From contig NZ_AQWU01000056.1 of the NCBI RefSeq assembly GCF_000376265.1, forward strand, positions 1-41,094: a stretch of DNA of 41,094 nucleotides. The letters run 5' to 3'. Numbering within the stretch: position 1 is the first letter of the stretch; each line of letters begins with the position of its first letter. Below, piece by piece: positions 6,595 through 14,680 of the stretch. The notes below the pieces were generated by a model. That model ran no database searches. It was not told the origin of the DNA and was given only the letters and a program-made list of their open reading frames with translations. A program made the translations under genes and the position numbers. This DNA is from Thermus igniterrae ATCC 700962 (GTDB taxonomy: Bacteria; Deinococcota; Deinococci; Deinococcales; Thermaceae).

Positions 6595-8979
6595 TTAGGG
6601 GGTGGCGGTTAGTCCCCGGTAAGCCCGGAAGCCCCGAAGCCGCAGGGAGTTGGTGAGGACGAAGAGGCTGGAGAGGCTCATGGCCGCCGCCGCTAAGGCG
6701 GGGTGGAGGAGGAGCCCGGTGAGGGGGTAAAGGGCCCCCGCGGCCACGGGGATGAGGAGGACGTTGTAGGCATAGGCCCAGAAGAAGTTGAGGTGGATGG
6801 TGCGCAGGGTCCTGCGGGCCAGGAGGAGGGCGTCCACCAGCCCCCACAGGTTCCCCGACATCAGGACCACGTCCCCGGCCTCGAGGGCAATCTCCGTGCC
6901 CGTGGCCAGGGCCACCCCCACATCCGCCCGGGCCAAAGCGGCGGCGTCGTTGATGCCATCCCCCACGAAGACCACCCGGCGCCCTTCCTTCTGGAGCTTC
7001 TCTATGGCCGCCACCTTCCCCTCGGGCCGCACCCCGGCCAGCACATCCCCGATGCCCAGAGCCTCCGCCACCCTGCGGGCGGGAAGGGGGTGGTCCCCGG
7101 TGAGGAGGACGGGGGTGAGGCCTAGCCCCTTCAGGGCGCTCACCACGGCCCGGGCCTCGGGCTTGGGGGGGTCAAACACCTGGAAGGCCGCCAGCAACCC
7201 CCCCTCCTCCGCCAGGTAAAAGGGCGTGGACCCTTCCTCGGCCAGGGCCTGGGCCTCGGGGGGGAGGCTCAGGCCAAGCCGCTCCATGAGGGCCTGGTTG
7301 CCCAGGAAAAGCCGCCTCCCCGCCACCACCCCCTCCACCCCCTCCCCGGGGAGGGCCCGCACCTCCTTGGCCTCCGGCAGGGGAAGGCCAGAGGCGGCCT
7401 CCAGGATGGCCTTGGCGATGGGGTGGGTGCTTCCTGCTTCCAAGGCGGCGGCCAGGCGCAGGGCCTCCTCCTGGGGCAGGCCAAAGGGCAGGACCTGGGT
7501 GAGGGTGGGCTTGCCCAGGGTAAGGGTTCCCGTTTTGTCCAGCACCACGGTGTCCGCCCGGGCCAAGCCCTCCAGGGCCGTGCCCTTGCGGAAAAGGATC
7601 CCCATCTGCGCCGCCTTTCCCGTGGCCACGGCGATGGCCGCCGGGGTGGCCAGGCCCATGGCGCAGGGGCAGGCGATGAGGAGCACGGAAAGGAGGGCCA
7701 CGAAGGCGTGGGAAAGCCCGGGCCCCCAAAGAAGCCAGAGGAGGAAGGTCAGAAGGGCCACCAGGAGGACCAGGGGAACGAAGACCGCGGCGATGCGGTC
7801 GGCCAGCTCCTGCACCTTGGGCTTGTGCCCCTGGGCCTCCTCCACCATGCGGGCCATCTGGGCCAGGACCGTGGCCTCCCCCACGCGGCTAACCCGCACC
7901 AGGAGGAGCCCTTCCCCGTTCACCGTGCCCCCCACCACCTCGTCCCCAGGGCCTTTGGCCTTGGGGATGGGCTCCCCGGTGAGCATGGCCTCGTCCACGT
8001 GGCTCTGGCCCTCCACCACCACCCCGTCCGCAGGGATGCGCTCCCCAGGCAGGACCCTGACCAGGTCCCCGGGGATGAGGGCCTCCGCGGGGATTTCTTT
8101 CTCCCCGGCTTCCTGCACCACCCGGGCCGTCTTGGGCCTCAGGGAGAGGAGCTTGCGGATGGCCTCCGAGGCCTTGCCCTTGGCGCTTTCCTCCAGGTGC
8201 TTTCCCAAGAGGATCAGGGCCAGGATGGCCGCCCCGGCCTCAAAGTAGAGGTGGCGGGCCGTCTCCGGGAGGAGGAAGGGGAAGAAGAGGGCAAGGAAGG
8301 AGTACAAGTAGGCCGACCCGGCCCCCAGGGCCACCAGGGTGCTCATCCCCAGGGCGCGGTGGCGCACCTCGGCCCAGGCCTGGCGGAAGAAGCGCCGGCC
8401 GGCGTAGAGCACGGGAAGGGCGGTGGCCGCCTGCAGGATGGGGGGGAGGTGGGGGAGGGGCAGGAGCATGGGCCCCATGGCCAGGAGGAGGGTGAGGAGG
8501 GCAAAGGGCAGGGCCAGGAGAAGGTCCTTGCGGTAGAGGGGTTCGGCCCTGGGGGCTTCTTCTTGGGCTTCCAGGGGCTCATACCCCGCCTCCCGGATGG
8601 CCTGGCGCAGGCGGGCCAGGCTCACCGTGTCGGGCAGGTACTCCACGAAGGCCTTTTCCGTGGCCAGGTTGACGCTGGCGGCAAGCACCCCGGGAAGCCT
8701 CTGGAGGGCCCTTTCCACCCGTGCCACGCAGGCGGCGCAGGTCATGCCCCGCACGGGGATTTCCGCCCGGGCCACCACGGGCTCGTACCCCGCCTCCTCC
8801 ACCCGCCGCAGGACCTCCTTGAGGTCCACCCCCTCCCCCAGGCGCAAGAAGGCCTCCTCGGTGGTGAGGTTGACCAGGGCCTCCTCCACCCCCTCCGCCC
8901 GCTTCAGGGCCCTTTCCACCCGCGCCACGCAGGCGGCGCAGGTCATGCCCCTTACCCCAACCCTCACCTCAAGAGCCAT
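6595..8979 (-). CDS. copA: Copper-exporting P-type ATPase CopA
   Basis: The 794-residue P1B-type ATPase pumps Cu(I) out of the cytoplasm with ATP. Two heavy-metal domains each carry GMTCAAC (cysteines 14/17 and 81/84). Then come eight hydrophobic segments, the actuator motif LTGEP, the transmembrane metal site CPC (about residue 436, in [11 protein letters not shown]), the phosphorylated aspartate in DKTGTLT (about 480), the HP motif in STHPIAKA and [10 protein letters not shown]. The CPC motif assigns it to the Cu(I)/Ag(I) group. The start ATG 8977-8979 lies inside the end of the DUF305 gene (16-base overlap). It is the main effector of the CsoR-controlled operon. Confidence 0.96.
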   Translation of the reverse strand: MALEVRVGVRGMTCAACVARVERALKRAEGVEEALVNLTTEEAFLRLGEGVDLKEVLRRVEEAGYEPVVARAEIPVRGMTCAACVARVERALQRLPGVLAASVNLATEKAFVEYLPDTVSLARLRQAIREAGYEPLEAQEEAPRAEPLYRKDLLLALPFALLTLLLAMGPMLLPLPHLPPILQAATALPVLYAGRRFFRQAWAEVRHRALGMSTLVALGAGSAYLYSFLALFFPFLLPETARHLYFEAGAAILALILLGKHLEESAKGKASEAIRKLLSLRPKTARVVQEAGEKEIPAEALIPGDLVRVLPGERIPADGVVVEGQSHVDEAMLTGEPIPKAKGPGDEVVGGTVNGEGLLLVRVSRVGEATVLAQMARMVEEAQGHKPKVQELADRIAAVFVPLVLLVALLTFLLWLLWGPGLSHAFVALLSVLLIACPCAMGLATPAAIAVATGKAAQMGILFRKGTALEGLARADTVVLDKTGTLTLGKPTLTQVLPFGLPQEEALRLAAALEAGSTHPIAKAILEAASGLPLPEAKEVRALPGEGVEGVVAGRRLFLGNQALMERLGLSLPPEAQALAEEGSTPFYLAEEGGLLAAFQVFDPPKPEARAVVSALKGLGLTPVLLTGDHPLPARRVAEALGIGDVLAGVRPEGKVAAIEKLQKEGRRVVFVGDGINDAAALARADVGVALATGTEIALEAGDVVLMSGNLWGLVDALLLARRTLRTIHLNFFWAYAYNVLLIPVAAGALYPLTGLLLHPALAAAAMSLSSLFVLTNSLRLRGFRAYRGLTATP

Positions 8980-9464
8980 AGCCTGAAGGCGTGCATCTCC
9001 TGGGCCTGGGCCAGGATGATGTCCCGGGCCAGGTCCAGCACCCGGCGGTCCTTGGCGGTGGGGAGGATGTTGAGGGCCATCTCCACCGCGCCCTTGTGGT
9101 GGAGGAGCATGAGCTCCACGAAGGCCCGGTCGGGGTCCTTGGCGGCTTTGAGCTCCTTGAGCATGGTGTTCATCTCCTGCTGCATGCCCCTATAGGCCGC
9201 CTGGTCCAGCCCGCCCAGGCTCACCAGCCAGCTCCGCATGAGGGCGATTTCCCGCTCCTGGTCCTTAAGGATGGCCTCGGCCCAGGCCCGCACCTGCTTG
9301 TCCTTGCCCACCTCCAGGACGTGGCGGGCCATGGCCAGGGCCCCCTCGTGGTGGGCGATCATGCCCGAGAGGAAGGCCCGCTCCCCCGTGTCCTGAGGGG
9401 TGTGATGGGCGTGCTGGGCAAGGCTTGGCACCAGGAAAAGGAGGATGAGGGTAAGCAACCGCAT
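8964..9464 (-). CDS. DUF305 family exported protein, copper-associated
   Basis: The 166-residue protein has a signal peptide ([17 protein letters not shown]) and a ferritin-like helical DUF305 domain. The two family motifs [12 protein letters not shown] (about 35-46) and [12 protein letters not shown] supply paired histidines and methionines. Related CopM of Synechocystis binds copper outside the cytoplasm, and the family is often linked to copA. Here it lies between csoR and copA, overlapping copA by 16 bases and separated from csoR by 39, so it belongs to the copper operon. The ATG at 9462-9464 follows GGAGGT ten bases upstream. Confidence 0.85.
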   Translation of the reverse strand: MRLLTLILLFLVPSLAQHAHHTPQDTGERAFLSGMIAHHEGALAMARHVLEVGKDKQVRAWAEAILKDQEREIALMRSWLVSLGGLDQAAYRGMQQEMNTMLKELKAAKDPDRAFVELMLLHHKGAVEMALNILPTAKDRRVLDLARDIILAQAQEMHAFRLWLLR

Positions 9465-9503
9465 GGCTCTTGCACCTCCGAGGTCAGGATGGGGGGATAA
9501 AAG

Positions 9504-9788
9504 CTACCGGTACTTGAGGGCCTCCATCAGCTCCTCCACGATTTCCTCCACGTCCCCCCGTTCGTGGGCGGTGGCCACGTGGTCCCGCAGATGGGCCCTT
9601 AGGACCATCTCCCCCACCCGGTCCAGGGCCCCTTCCACCGCCTTAAGCTGCTTCAGTACGTCCACGCAGTAGACGTGGGGGTCTTCCAGCATGCGCAGGA
9701 TGCCCTCCAGGTGGCCCTTGGCCGACAGGAGGCGTTTTTTGGCCTCCTCCCGCACCCTGGGGTCCAGGTGAAGGTGCCCGTGGGGCAT
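9504..9788 (-). CDS. csoR: Copper-sensing repressor CsoR
   Basis: The 94-residue all-helical repressor has the CsoR ligand set C41 (in VYCVDVLKQLKAV), H66 and H70 (in HLRDH). This Cys-His-His set is the one known from T. thermophilus CsoR; most others have a second cysteine in place of H70. An N-terminal His-rich stretch (MPHGHLHLD) may add metal contacts. CsoR binds G-rich palindromes as a tetramer and lets go when Cu(I) is bound. Its likely operator is at 10010-10029, before copZ, so it would repress its own operon. The gene starts four bases after the copZ stop. Confidence 0.94.
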   Translation of the reverse strand: MPHGHLHLDPRVREEAKKRLLSAKGHLEGILRMLEDPHVYCVDVLKQLKAVEGALDRVGEMVLRAHLRDHVATAHERGDVEEIVEELMEALKYR

Positions 9789-9792
9789 GGCC

Positions 9793-9993
9793 CTAGCCGG
9801 CCACCTGGGCCCGGTACCCCTCCTCCGCCACCGCCTGGAGGAGGGCCTGCGGGTCGGCCTGGCCCTCCACCCAGGCTTCCCCCTTTTCCAGGCTCACCTC
9901 GGCCTTTTCCACCCCCGGCACCCGCAAGAGGGCCTTCTTGACCGCCATCACACAGTGGTTGCAGGTCATGCCTTCCACCTTGAGCTTGAGCAT
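9793..9993 (-). CDS. copZ: Copper chaperone CopZ
   Basis: The 66-residue heavy-metal domain protein has the Cu(I) site MTCNHC (C11, C14). It carries cytosolic copper to CopA and can affect CsoR loading. The length equals that of T. thermophilus CopZ when the ATG at 9991-9993 is used. The upstream GTG at 10000-10002 overlaps the ribosome binding site GGAGGT (10003-10008), so ATG is the better start. It is the first gene of the nine-gene operon copZ, csoR, DUF305, copA, SHOCT, regulator, kinase, cueP, BNR, all on the minus strand with small gaps or overlaps. Confidence 0.94.
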   Translation of the reverse strand: MLKLKVEGMTCNHCVMAVKKALLRVPGVEKAEVSLEKGEAWVEGQADPQALLQAVAEEGYRAQVAG

Positions 9994-10009
9994 CGCCTTC
10001 ACCTCCTAT

Positions 10010-10029
10010 CCCACCCCACCTGGGGTGGG
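10010..10029 (-). promoter_or_regulatory. CsoR operator upstream of copZ
   Basis: A perfect inverted repeat, CCCACCCCA-CC-TGGGGTGGG, has nine-base arms and a two-base centre. It has the C-tract/G-tract form of CsoR operators. It lies just downstream of the predicted transcription start and upstream of the copZ ribosome binding site, so bound CsoR would block RNA polymerase. Confidence 0.75.
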
Positions 10030-10039
10030 GTTTGGCCTC

Positions 10040-10068
10040 AACTTAGGCCTCCAGGTGGAGGGTGTCAA
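10040..10068 (-). promoter_or_regulatory. Promoter of the copZ-csoR-copA operon
   Basis: On the minus strand a perfect -35 TTGACA (10063-10068) is followed after 17 bases by TAAGTT (10040-10045). Transcription should start near 10033, about 40 bases before the copZ ATG. The CsoR-type palindrome lies at about +4 to +24. Confidence 0.75.
10048..10061. promoter_or_regulatory. Second palindrome inside the copZ promoter spacer
   Basis: CCTCCA-GG-TGGAGG is a perfect palindrome with six-base arms and a two-base centre, placed between the -35 and -10 boxes of the copZ promoter. It may be a second, weaker CsoR site or a site for the two-component regulator. Its centre spacing equals that of the main operator. 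Confidence 0.45.
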
Positions 10069-10091
10069 GGGGCGTGAGCCCAAAGGGGAGT

Positions 10092-10097
10092 TAGGCT
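10092..10097 (+). promoter_or_regulatory. Candidate -10 box for methyltransferase copy 2
   Basis: TAGGCT ends six bases before the GTG start at 10104, as expected for a leaderless transcript. There is no clear -35 box. It sits in the same 101-base gap as the copZ promoter and operator. Confidence 0.4.
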
Positions 10098-10103
10098 AAG
10101 GGG

Positions 10104-10730
10104 GTGGGCGCCAAGGGCGGCCTTCAGGCCAGGATTTTCGCCGGCTTGCTTCCCGGCCTGGCCCGGGGGCATGCCCGCCTGAGCTGGGCCTGGCGCCAGA
10201 GGTTGCTGGCGGGCCTACGGGGCACGGTCCTGGAGATCGGCCCGGGGACGGGGGTGAACCTGGAGGCCTATCCCCAGGGGGTTCGCTGGTTGGGCCTAGA
10301 GCCCAACCCCTACCTGCACCCGGGGCTTGAGAGGGCCCTCGAGTCCCGGGGCTTCCCGGGCCAGGTGCTCCTGGGCCAGGCGGAGGCCATCCCCCTGGAG
10401 GCGGAAAGCGTGGACGCGGTGGTCTCCACCCTGGTGCTCTGCTCGGTGGCCGACCCCAGGCGGGCCCTTGCGGAGGTCCTGCGGGTCTTGAGGCCCGGTG
10501 GACGCCTGCTCTTTCTGGAGCACGTGGCGGCCCCCCGGGGTACGCCCCTCCGCGCCCTCCAGGACCTGGTGGTCCCGGTGTGGAGGGCCTTGGGGGATGG
10601 CTGCCACCCCAACCGGGAAACCCTCCGCCTCATCCAGGAGGCAGGCTTTGCCAGGGTGGAGGGGGAGGCCTTTCGCCTCCCCCTGCCGGTGGTGGCCCCC
10701 CACGTGGCGGGCGTGGCCTGGAAGGGCTAG
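10104..10730 (+). CDS. TMT1/METTL7-like SAM-dependent methyltransferase (copy 2)
   Basis: The 208-residue protein is a close paralogue of the one at 2646-3266. The two align without gaps over nearly their whole length and look about 70% identical by eye. It keeps LEIGPGTG, GLEPNP, DAVVSTLVLCSV, LRPGGRLLFLEHVA, DGCHPNRET and the C-terminal APHVAGVAW, the motif order of TMT1/METTL7 thiol S-methyltransferases. The likely start is GTG 10104 with no ribosome binding site, fitting a leaderless mRNA. It diverges from copZ across a shared 101-base control region with the CsoR-type palindrome, so it may respond to copper too. The substrate is unknown; a small thiol, sulfide or metalloid is the best guess. 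Its stop shares bases with the stop of the convergent Rieske gene. Confidence 0.75.
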   Translation: MGAKGGLQARIFAGLLPGLARGHARLSWAWRQRLLAGLRGTVLEIGPGTGVNLEAYPQGVRWLGLEPNPYLHPGLERALESRGFPGQVLLGQAEAIPLEAESVDAVVSTLVLCSVADPRRALAEVLRVLRPGGRLLFLEHVAAPRGTPLRALQDLVVPVWRALGDGCHPNRETLRLIQEAGFARVEGEAFRLPLPVVAPHVAGVAWKG

Positions 10731-11029
10731 AGGTCCAGGAGGACCGTATCCCCCTCCAGCCGGGCGGGGAAGACCCGGATGGGCCTGGGGGCGGGCAGGG
10801 TGCCCCGGCCCGTGCGCAGGTCAAACCGGGCCCCGTGGCGGGGGCAGACGATCCTCCCGTCCTCCACCTCCCCCTCGTGCAGGGGGCCGTCGTCGTGGGT
10901 GCAGACGTCCTCCAGGGCGAAGACCTCCTCCCCGGTGTGGAGGAGGAGGATGGGCTTCTTGTGCTCGGGCCGCCGCACCACCAGGCGGCCGTTGACGAAC
11001 TCCTTAAGGGTGGCTACCGGGGTCCACAT
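10727..11029 (-). CDS. Rieske [2Fe-2S] ferredoxin-like protein
   Basis: The 100-residue soluble protein has the Rieske motifs C43-T-H45 and C62-P-R-H65, spaced 16 residues apart, which bind one [2Fe-2S] cluster. It has no membrane anchor, so it belongs with Rieske-type ferredoxins (NirD- or BphF-like) and not with the cytochrome bc type. It lies downstream of sufD on the same strand but is separated by a strong hairpin (11048-11075), and TAGCAT (11036-11041) six bases before its ATG suggests its own leaderless promoter. It may be an electron carrier tied to cluster assembly; the context does not prove this. Confidence 0.85.
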   Translation of the reverse strand: MWTPVATLKEFVNGRLVVRRPEHKKPILLLHTGEEVFALEDVCTHDDGPLHEGEVEDGRIVCPRHGARFDLRTGRGTLPAPRPIRVFPARLEGDTVLLDL

Positions 11030-11035
11030 GGCCTC

Positions 11036-11041
11036 ATGCTA
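11036..11041 (-). promoter_or_regulatory. Candidate -10 box for the Rieske gene
   Basis: TAGCAT on the minus strand ends six bases before the ATG. This fits the leaderless pattern and would allow expression of the Rieske gene independently of suf. No convincing -35 box is seen. Confidence 0.4.
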
Positions 11042-11047
11042 AGGCAA

Positions 11048-11075
11048 GGCGCCGAACGGCTTCCCGTCCGGCGCC
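11048..11075 (-). terminator. Hairpin at the end of the suf operon
   Basis: GGCGCCG (11048-11054) pairs with CGGCGCC (11069-11075). The inner ACGG and CCGT also pair across one mismatch and leave a four-base loop. The stem lies 14 bases past the sufD stop. The minus strand after it begins TTGCCTTAG, a weak T-run. Termination is the likely role, possibly partial. Confidence 0.65.
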
Positions 11076-11089
11076 CCGGGGTCTAGGGC

Positions 11090-12385
11090 CTAGAGCCGCA
11101 CCTTTTCCTCAATCACCGCCTCAATGTGGTTCCGCAGGGCCTTTAGGGGGATGCGGGTGAGGACGTCCGCTAGGTGGGCCTTCACCAGAAGCTCCTGGGC
11201 CAGGGTGCGGGGCAGGCCCCGGGACTGGAGGTAGAAGAGCTGCATCTCGTCCACGGGGGCGGTGGTGCTCCCGTGGGTGCAGCGCACGTCGTTGGCCCCG
11301 ATCTCCAGCTGGGGGATGGAGTCCACCCGGGCGGTGGGGGAGAGGAGGAGGTTGCGGTTGGCCTGGTAGGCGTCGGTCTTCTGTGCGCCCCGCTCCAGGC
11401 GGATGAGGCCGGAGAAGACCGCCCGGGCCTCGTCCTTCACCGCCCCCTTGTAGAGGAGGTCGGAGCGGGTGTGGTGGTCCACGTGGTGCTGCAGGGTGTA
11501 GTGGTCAAAGTGCTGGCGCCCGTGGCCGAAGTAGAGGCCCAGCATCTCGCTTTCCGAGCCCGCTCCCAGGAGCTCGGAGGCCACCTCGCTCCGGGCGTAG
11601 CGCCCCCCCAGGTTCACCACCAGGTCGTTGAGGCCGGCGTCCCGCTCCAGGAGGGCCCGCTGCCGGTGGAAGTGCCAGACTCCCTCCCCGAAGGTCTGCA
11701 CGTGGGCGTGGCGCAGGCGGGCCCCGGGCCTCAGCACCATCTCCGTGGCCGAGAGGTGCAGGGTGGGAGGGAGGTCGGGGGAGAGGTACTCCTCAATGTA
11801 GGCGGCCTTGGCGTTGTCCTCCAGGAAGAGGAGGCTCCGGCCCGCCGAGGCCTTTTCCCCTTCCAGGAGCACCTTGAAGACCCCCAGGGGCTTTTCCACC
11901 TCGAGGCCTGCCGGCACGTAGAGGAAGGCCCCGTGGGTGAAAAAGGCGGCGTTCTGCGCGGCGAACTTGTCCTCGGTGAACACCCCCTGGAAGAGGGCGT
12001 TTTCCACCTTGTTGGGATGGCGCTTCAGGGCCTCCGCCAGGGAGGTGAAGACCAGGCCCTTGGCCAGAAGCTCCTCGGGGACTTCCGCATAGACCAGGTC
12101 CGGCCCCACGAAGACCAGGAAGCCGGAGACATCGGTCTTCTCCAGGCGGCGCCGCACCAGCTCGGGCAGCTCGTCCCGGGAAAGCCTCAGGCCCCTGGGG
12201 GCCTCCACTTCCTGTTCCAGGGGGGCCTCGGAGAGGTCGGTGTAGCGCCAGGCCTCATCCTTCTTGGTGGGGTAGGGGAGGTGGTGGAAGGCCTCGAGGG
12301 CCTTAAGCCGCTTGGCCAGCACCCAGGCCGGTTCCCCCAGGGCCTGGGAGAGGGTTTCCACACGCGTCTTGTCCAGTACCTGCAT
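11090..12385 (-). CDS. sufD: Fe-S cluster assembly protein SufD
   Basis: The 431-residue protein is a SufB/SufD-family beta-helix subunit of the SufBCD scaffold complex. Family blocks include the region ending NRNLLLSPTARVDSIPQLEI, followed by CTHG and FYLQSRG, which it shares with SufB. The order sufC-sufB-sufD on one strand supports SufD over a second SufB. The ATG at 12383-12385 sits four bases after AAGGAGG. A GTG five codons upstream overlaps that ribosome binding site and is unlikely. The complex builds [4Fe-4S] clusters in the cytoplasm. A 62-base gap with a hairpin separates it from sufB. Confidence 0.92.
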   Translation of the reverse strand: MQVLDKTRVETLSQALGEPAWVLAKRLKALEAFHHLPYPTKKDEAWRYTDLSEAPLEQEVEAPRGLRLSRDELPELVRRRLEKTDVSGFLVFVGPDLVYAEVPEELLAKGLVFTSLAEALKRHPNKVENALFQGVFTEDKFAAQNAAFFTHGAFLYVPAGLEVEKPLGVFKVLLEGEKASAGRSLLFLEDNAKAAYIEEYLSPDLPPTLHLSATEMVLRPGARLRHAHVQTFGEGVWHFHRQRALLERDAGLNDLVVNLGGRYARSEVASELLGAGSESEMLGLYFGHGRQHFDHYTLQHHVDHHTRSDLLYKGAVKDEARAVFSGLIRLERGAQKTDAYQANRNLLLSPTARVDSIPQLEIGANDVRCTHGSTTAPVDEMQLFYLQSRGLPRTLAQELLVKAHLADVLTRIPLKALRNHIEAVIEEKVRL

Positions 12386-12404
12386 TGGGCCTCCTTGCAC
12401 AAGG

Positions 12405-12437
12405 GGGCGGCGAACGAGGGACGCCCGTCCGCCGCCC
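12405..12437 (-). other. Hairpin between sufB and sufD
   Basis: GGGCGGCG (12405-12412) can pair with CGCCGCCC (12430-12437) around a 17-base loop that holds a short inner GACG/CGTC pairing. It sits in the 62-base gap between sufB and sufD, before the sufD ribosome binding site. It could protect the upstream mRNA or reduce sufD expression relative to sufB. It is not a certain terminator because sufD has no visible promoter of its own. Confidence 0.5.
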
Positions 12438-12447
12438 GGAGGGGGGT

Positions 12448-13854
12448 CTAGCCTACGGACCCCTCCATCTCCAGCTCAATGAGCCGGTTAAGCTCCACGG
12501 CGTACTCCAGGGGGAGCTCCTTGGCGATGGGCTCAATGAAGCCCCGCACGATGAGGGCAGCGGCCTCGTCCTCCTTCAGGCCGCGGGACTGGAGGTAGAA
12601 GATCTGCTCGTCGTTGATCTTGGAGACCGTGGCCTCGTGGCCCACGTGGGCGGTCTCCTCCTCAATCTCAATGTAGGGGTAGGTGTCCGTGCGGCTTTCC
12701 GGGTCAATGAGGAGGGCGTCGCACTCCACGTTGGCCTTGGCCCCCCGCGCCCCGTCCAGCACCTTGACCAAGCCGCGGTAGCTGGCCCGGCCCTCTCCCT
12801 TGGAGATGCTCTTGGACACGATGGTCCCCGAGGTGTGGGGGGCGGCCAGGACGATCTTGGCCCCGGTGTCCTGGTGCTGGCCCGTCTTGGCAAAGGCGAT
12901 GGAGAGGATCTCCGTGCGGGCCCCGGGCTCCAGGAGGTAGCTGGAGGGGTACTTCATGGTGACCTTGGAGCCCAGGTTGCCGTCCAGCCACTCGTGGAAG
13001 GCCTCCCCGTAGACCAGGGCCCGCTGGGTCACCAGGTTGTACATGTTGGTGGACCAGTTCTGGATGGTGGTGTAGCGGCTCCGGGCCCCCCGCTTCACCA
13101 CGATCTCAATCACCCCGGTGTGCAGGCTCTCCGTGGAGTACATGGGGGCGGTGCACCCCTCGATGTAGTGCACCTCGGCCCCCTCGTCCACGATGATCAG
13201 GGTGCGCTCAAACTGGCCGAACTCGGGGGTGTTCACCCGGAAGTAGGCCTGCAGGGGGAGTTCCACCTTCACCCCCGGGGGGATGTAGACGAAGGAGCCC
13301 CCGGACCAGGCGGCGGAGTTCAGGGCGGCGAACTTGTTGTCCTCGGGGGGCACCACCGTGGCGAAGTACTCCTTGAAGAGGTCCTCGTACTTCTTCATCC
13401 CCTCCTCAATGGCCACGAAGATGACCCCCTGCCGCTCCAGCTCCTCCTTGACCCGGTGGTAGACCATCTCCGAGTCGTACTGGGCCCCCACCCCGGCCAG
13501 CACCTTGCGCTCGGCCTCGGGGATGCCCAGCCGCTCGTAGGTGCGGCGGATCTCCTCGGGGATTTCCTCCCAGCTCCGGGCGTCCCGCACCTCGGCGGGC
13601 TTGACGTAGTAGACCAGGTTTTCCAGGTCCAGGCCGGAGAGGTCCGGGCCCCAGGTGGGCATGGGCTTCTTCTGGAAAATCTCCAGGGCCCGCAGGCGGA
13701 ACTTCAGCATCCACTCGGGCTCGCCCTTGTGGTAGCTGATGGCCTCAATGACCCGCCGGGTGAGGCCCCGCTCGGCCACGAAGACCGGCCTGACCTCGTC
13801 CACGAAGTGGTACTTGTACTCCTCCCCCAGGGTCTTCAGGTCAACCTCGCTCAT
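12448..13854 (-). CDS. sufB: Fe-S cluster assembly protein SufB
   Basis: The 468-residue protein is the core scaffold subunit of SufBC2D, where new Fe-S clusters form. Family features include the early block [17 protein letters not shown], the middle [35 protein letters not shown] with a conserved cysteine, and the C-terminal block [29 protein letters not shown]. The ATG at 13852-13854 follows AAGGAGG and overlaps the sufC stop by four bases (ATGA), indicating translational coupling. An in-frame start further upstream lies inside sufC and is not supported. Length fits the family (about 465-480 residues). Confidence 0.95.
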   Translation of the reverse strand: MSEVDLKTLGEEYKYHFVDEVRPVFVAERGLTRRVIEAISYHKGEPEWMLKFRLRALEIFQKKPMPTWGPDLSGLDLENLVYYVKPAEVRDARSWEEIPEEIRRTYERLGIPEAERKVLAGVGAQYDSEMVYHRVKEELERQGVIFVAIEEGMKKYEDLFKEYFATVVPPEDNKFAALNSAAWSGGSFVYIPPGVKVELPLQAYFRVNTPEFGQFERTLIIVDEGAEVHYIEGCTAPMYSTESLHTGVIEIVVKRGARSRYTTIQNWSTNMYNLVTQRALVYGEAFHEWLDGNLGSKVTMKYPSSYLLEPGARTEILSIAFAKTGQHQDTGAKIVLAAPHTSGTIVSKSISKGEGRASYRGLVKVLDGARGAKANVECDALLIDPESRTDTYPYIEIEEETAHVGHEATVSKINDEQIFYLQSRGLKEDEAAALIVRGFIEPIAKELPLEYAVELNRLIELEMEGSVG

Positions 13855-14603
13855 GCCCCCTCCTTTACCCTCTCCCGGAGCCACTCGTACCCCTTGGCCT
13901 CCAGCTCCAGGGCCAGCTCGGGGCCGCCCTCGGCCACCACCCTGCCGTCCATCATCACGTGCACCCGGTCGGGCACGATGTAGTTCAGGAGGCGCTGGTA
14001 GTGGGTGATGACCAGGGCGCCGAAGCCGGGCCCCCGCATGGCGTTCACCCCCCGGGCCACCACCTTGAGGGCGTCAATGTCCAGGCCGGAGTCCGTCTCG
14101 TCCAGGACGGCGTAGGTGGGCTCCAGGACCAAAAGCTGCAGGATCTCGTTGCGCTTCTTCTCCCCGCCGGAGAAGCCCTCGTTGAGGTAGCGGGAGAGGT
14201 AGCCCTCGTCCCAGTCCAACAGTTCCAGGGCCCGCTTGACCTTGCCCCAGAACTCCGCCACGCCCACCTCGCGCCCCAGGCGGGCCTGGAGGGCCAGGCG
14301 CAGGAAGTTGGCGATGGTGACCCCGGGGACCTCCACCGGGTACTGGAAGGCCAGGAAAAGCCCCTTGCGGGCCCGCTCATCGGGGGAGAGCTCCAGGATG
14401 TTCTCCCCGTCCAGGAGGATCTCCCCCCGCTCCACCGTGTACTCCGGGTCCCCGGCCAGAATCTTGCCCAGGGTGCTCTTGCCGGCCCCGTTGGGGCCCA
14501 TGAGGGCGTGCACCTCCCCCTTGGGAACCACCAGGTTCACGCCCTTGAGGATGGTCTCGCCGTCAATGGAAGCCCAGAGGTCGCGGATTTCCAGCTGGTT
14601 CAT
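13851..14603 (-). CDS. sufC: Fe-S cluster assembly ATPase SufC
   Basis: The 250-residue ABC-type ATPase powers the SufBCD scaffold. It shows Walker A in [15 protein letters not shown] (about residues 35-49), the signature [12 protein letters not shown], Walker B in [14 protein letters not shown] and the switch histidine in [10 protein letters not shown]. The signature FSGGEKKR and the DETDSGLD Walker B are typical of SufC and differ from transporter ATPases. It is the first gene of the suf operon. The ATG at 14601-14603 follows AGGAGG seven bases upstream. The 88-base upstream region holds a promoter and a long inverted repeat. Confidence 0.96.
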   Translation of the reverse strand: MNQLEIRDLWASIDGETILKGVNLVVPKGEVHALMGPNGAGKSTLGKILAGDPEYTVERGEILLDGENILELSPDERARKGLFLAFQYPVEVPGVTIANFLRLALQARLGREVGVAEFWGKVKRALELLDWDEGYLSRYLNEGFSGGEKKRNEILQLLVLEPTYAVLDETDSGLDIDALKVVARGVNAMRGPGFGALVITHYQRLLNYIVPDRVHVMMDGRVVAEGGPELALELEAKGYEWLRERVKEGA

Positions 14604-14632
14604 GCTTTTGCCTCCTGGTGCCGGGCCGGATG

Positions 14633-14657
14633 CTTACTGCGACCCGTTCGCAGTAAG
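14633..14657. promoter_or_regulatory. Inverted repeat (operator or RNA hairpin) before sufC
   Basis: CTTACTGCGA-N5-TCGCAGTAAG is a perfect repeat with ten-base arms and a five-base centre. It lies 29 bases before the sufC ATG and downstream of a TATACT box. This suits a repressor site covering the transcription start, or an mRNA hairpin in the leader. It does not match the SufR or IscR sites I know. No regulator gene lies next to it. Confidence 0.6.
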
Positions 14658-14680
14658 AGTATAGCCCCTGGCCCTCCAAA

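Noticed and set aside
12385-13983. A 532-codon open frame on the plus strand opposite sufB and sufD
   Set aside because: It is antisense to well-conserved suf genes, has a Gly/Val/Leu/His-biased composition with no known motif, and arises from the strong GC bias at third codon positions.
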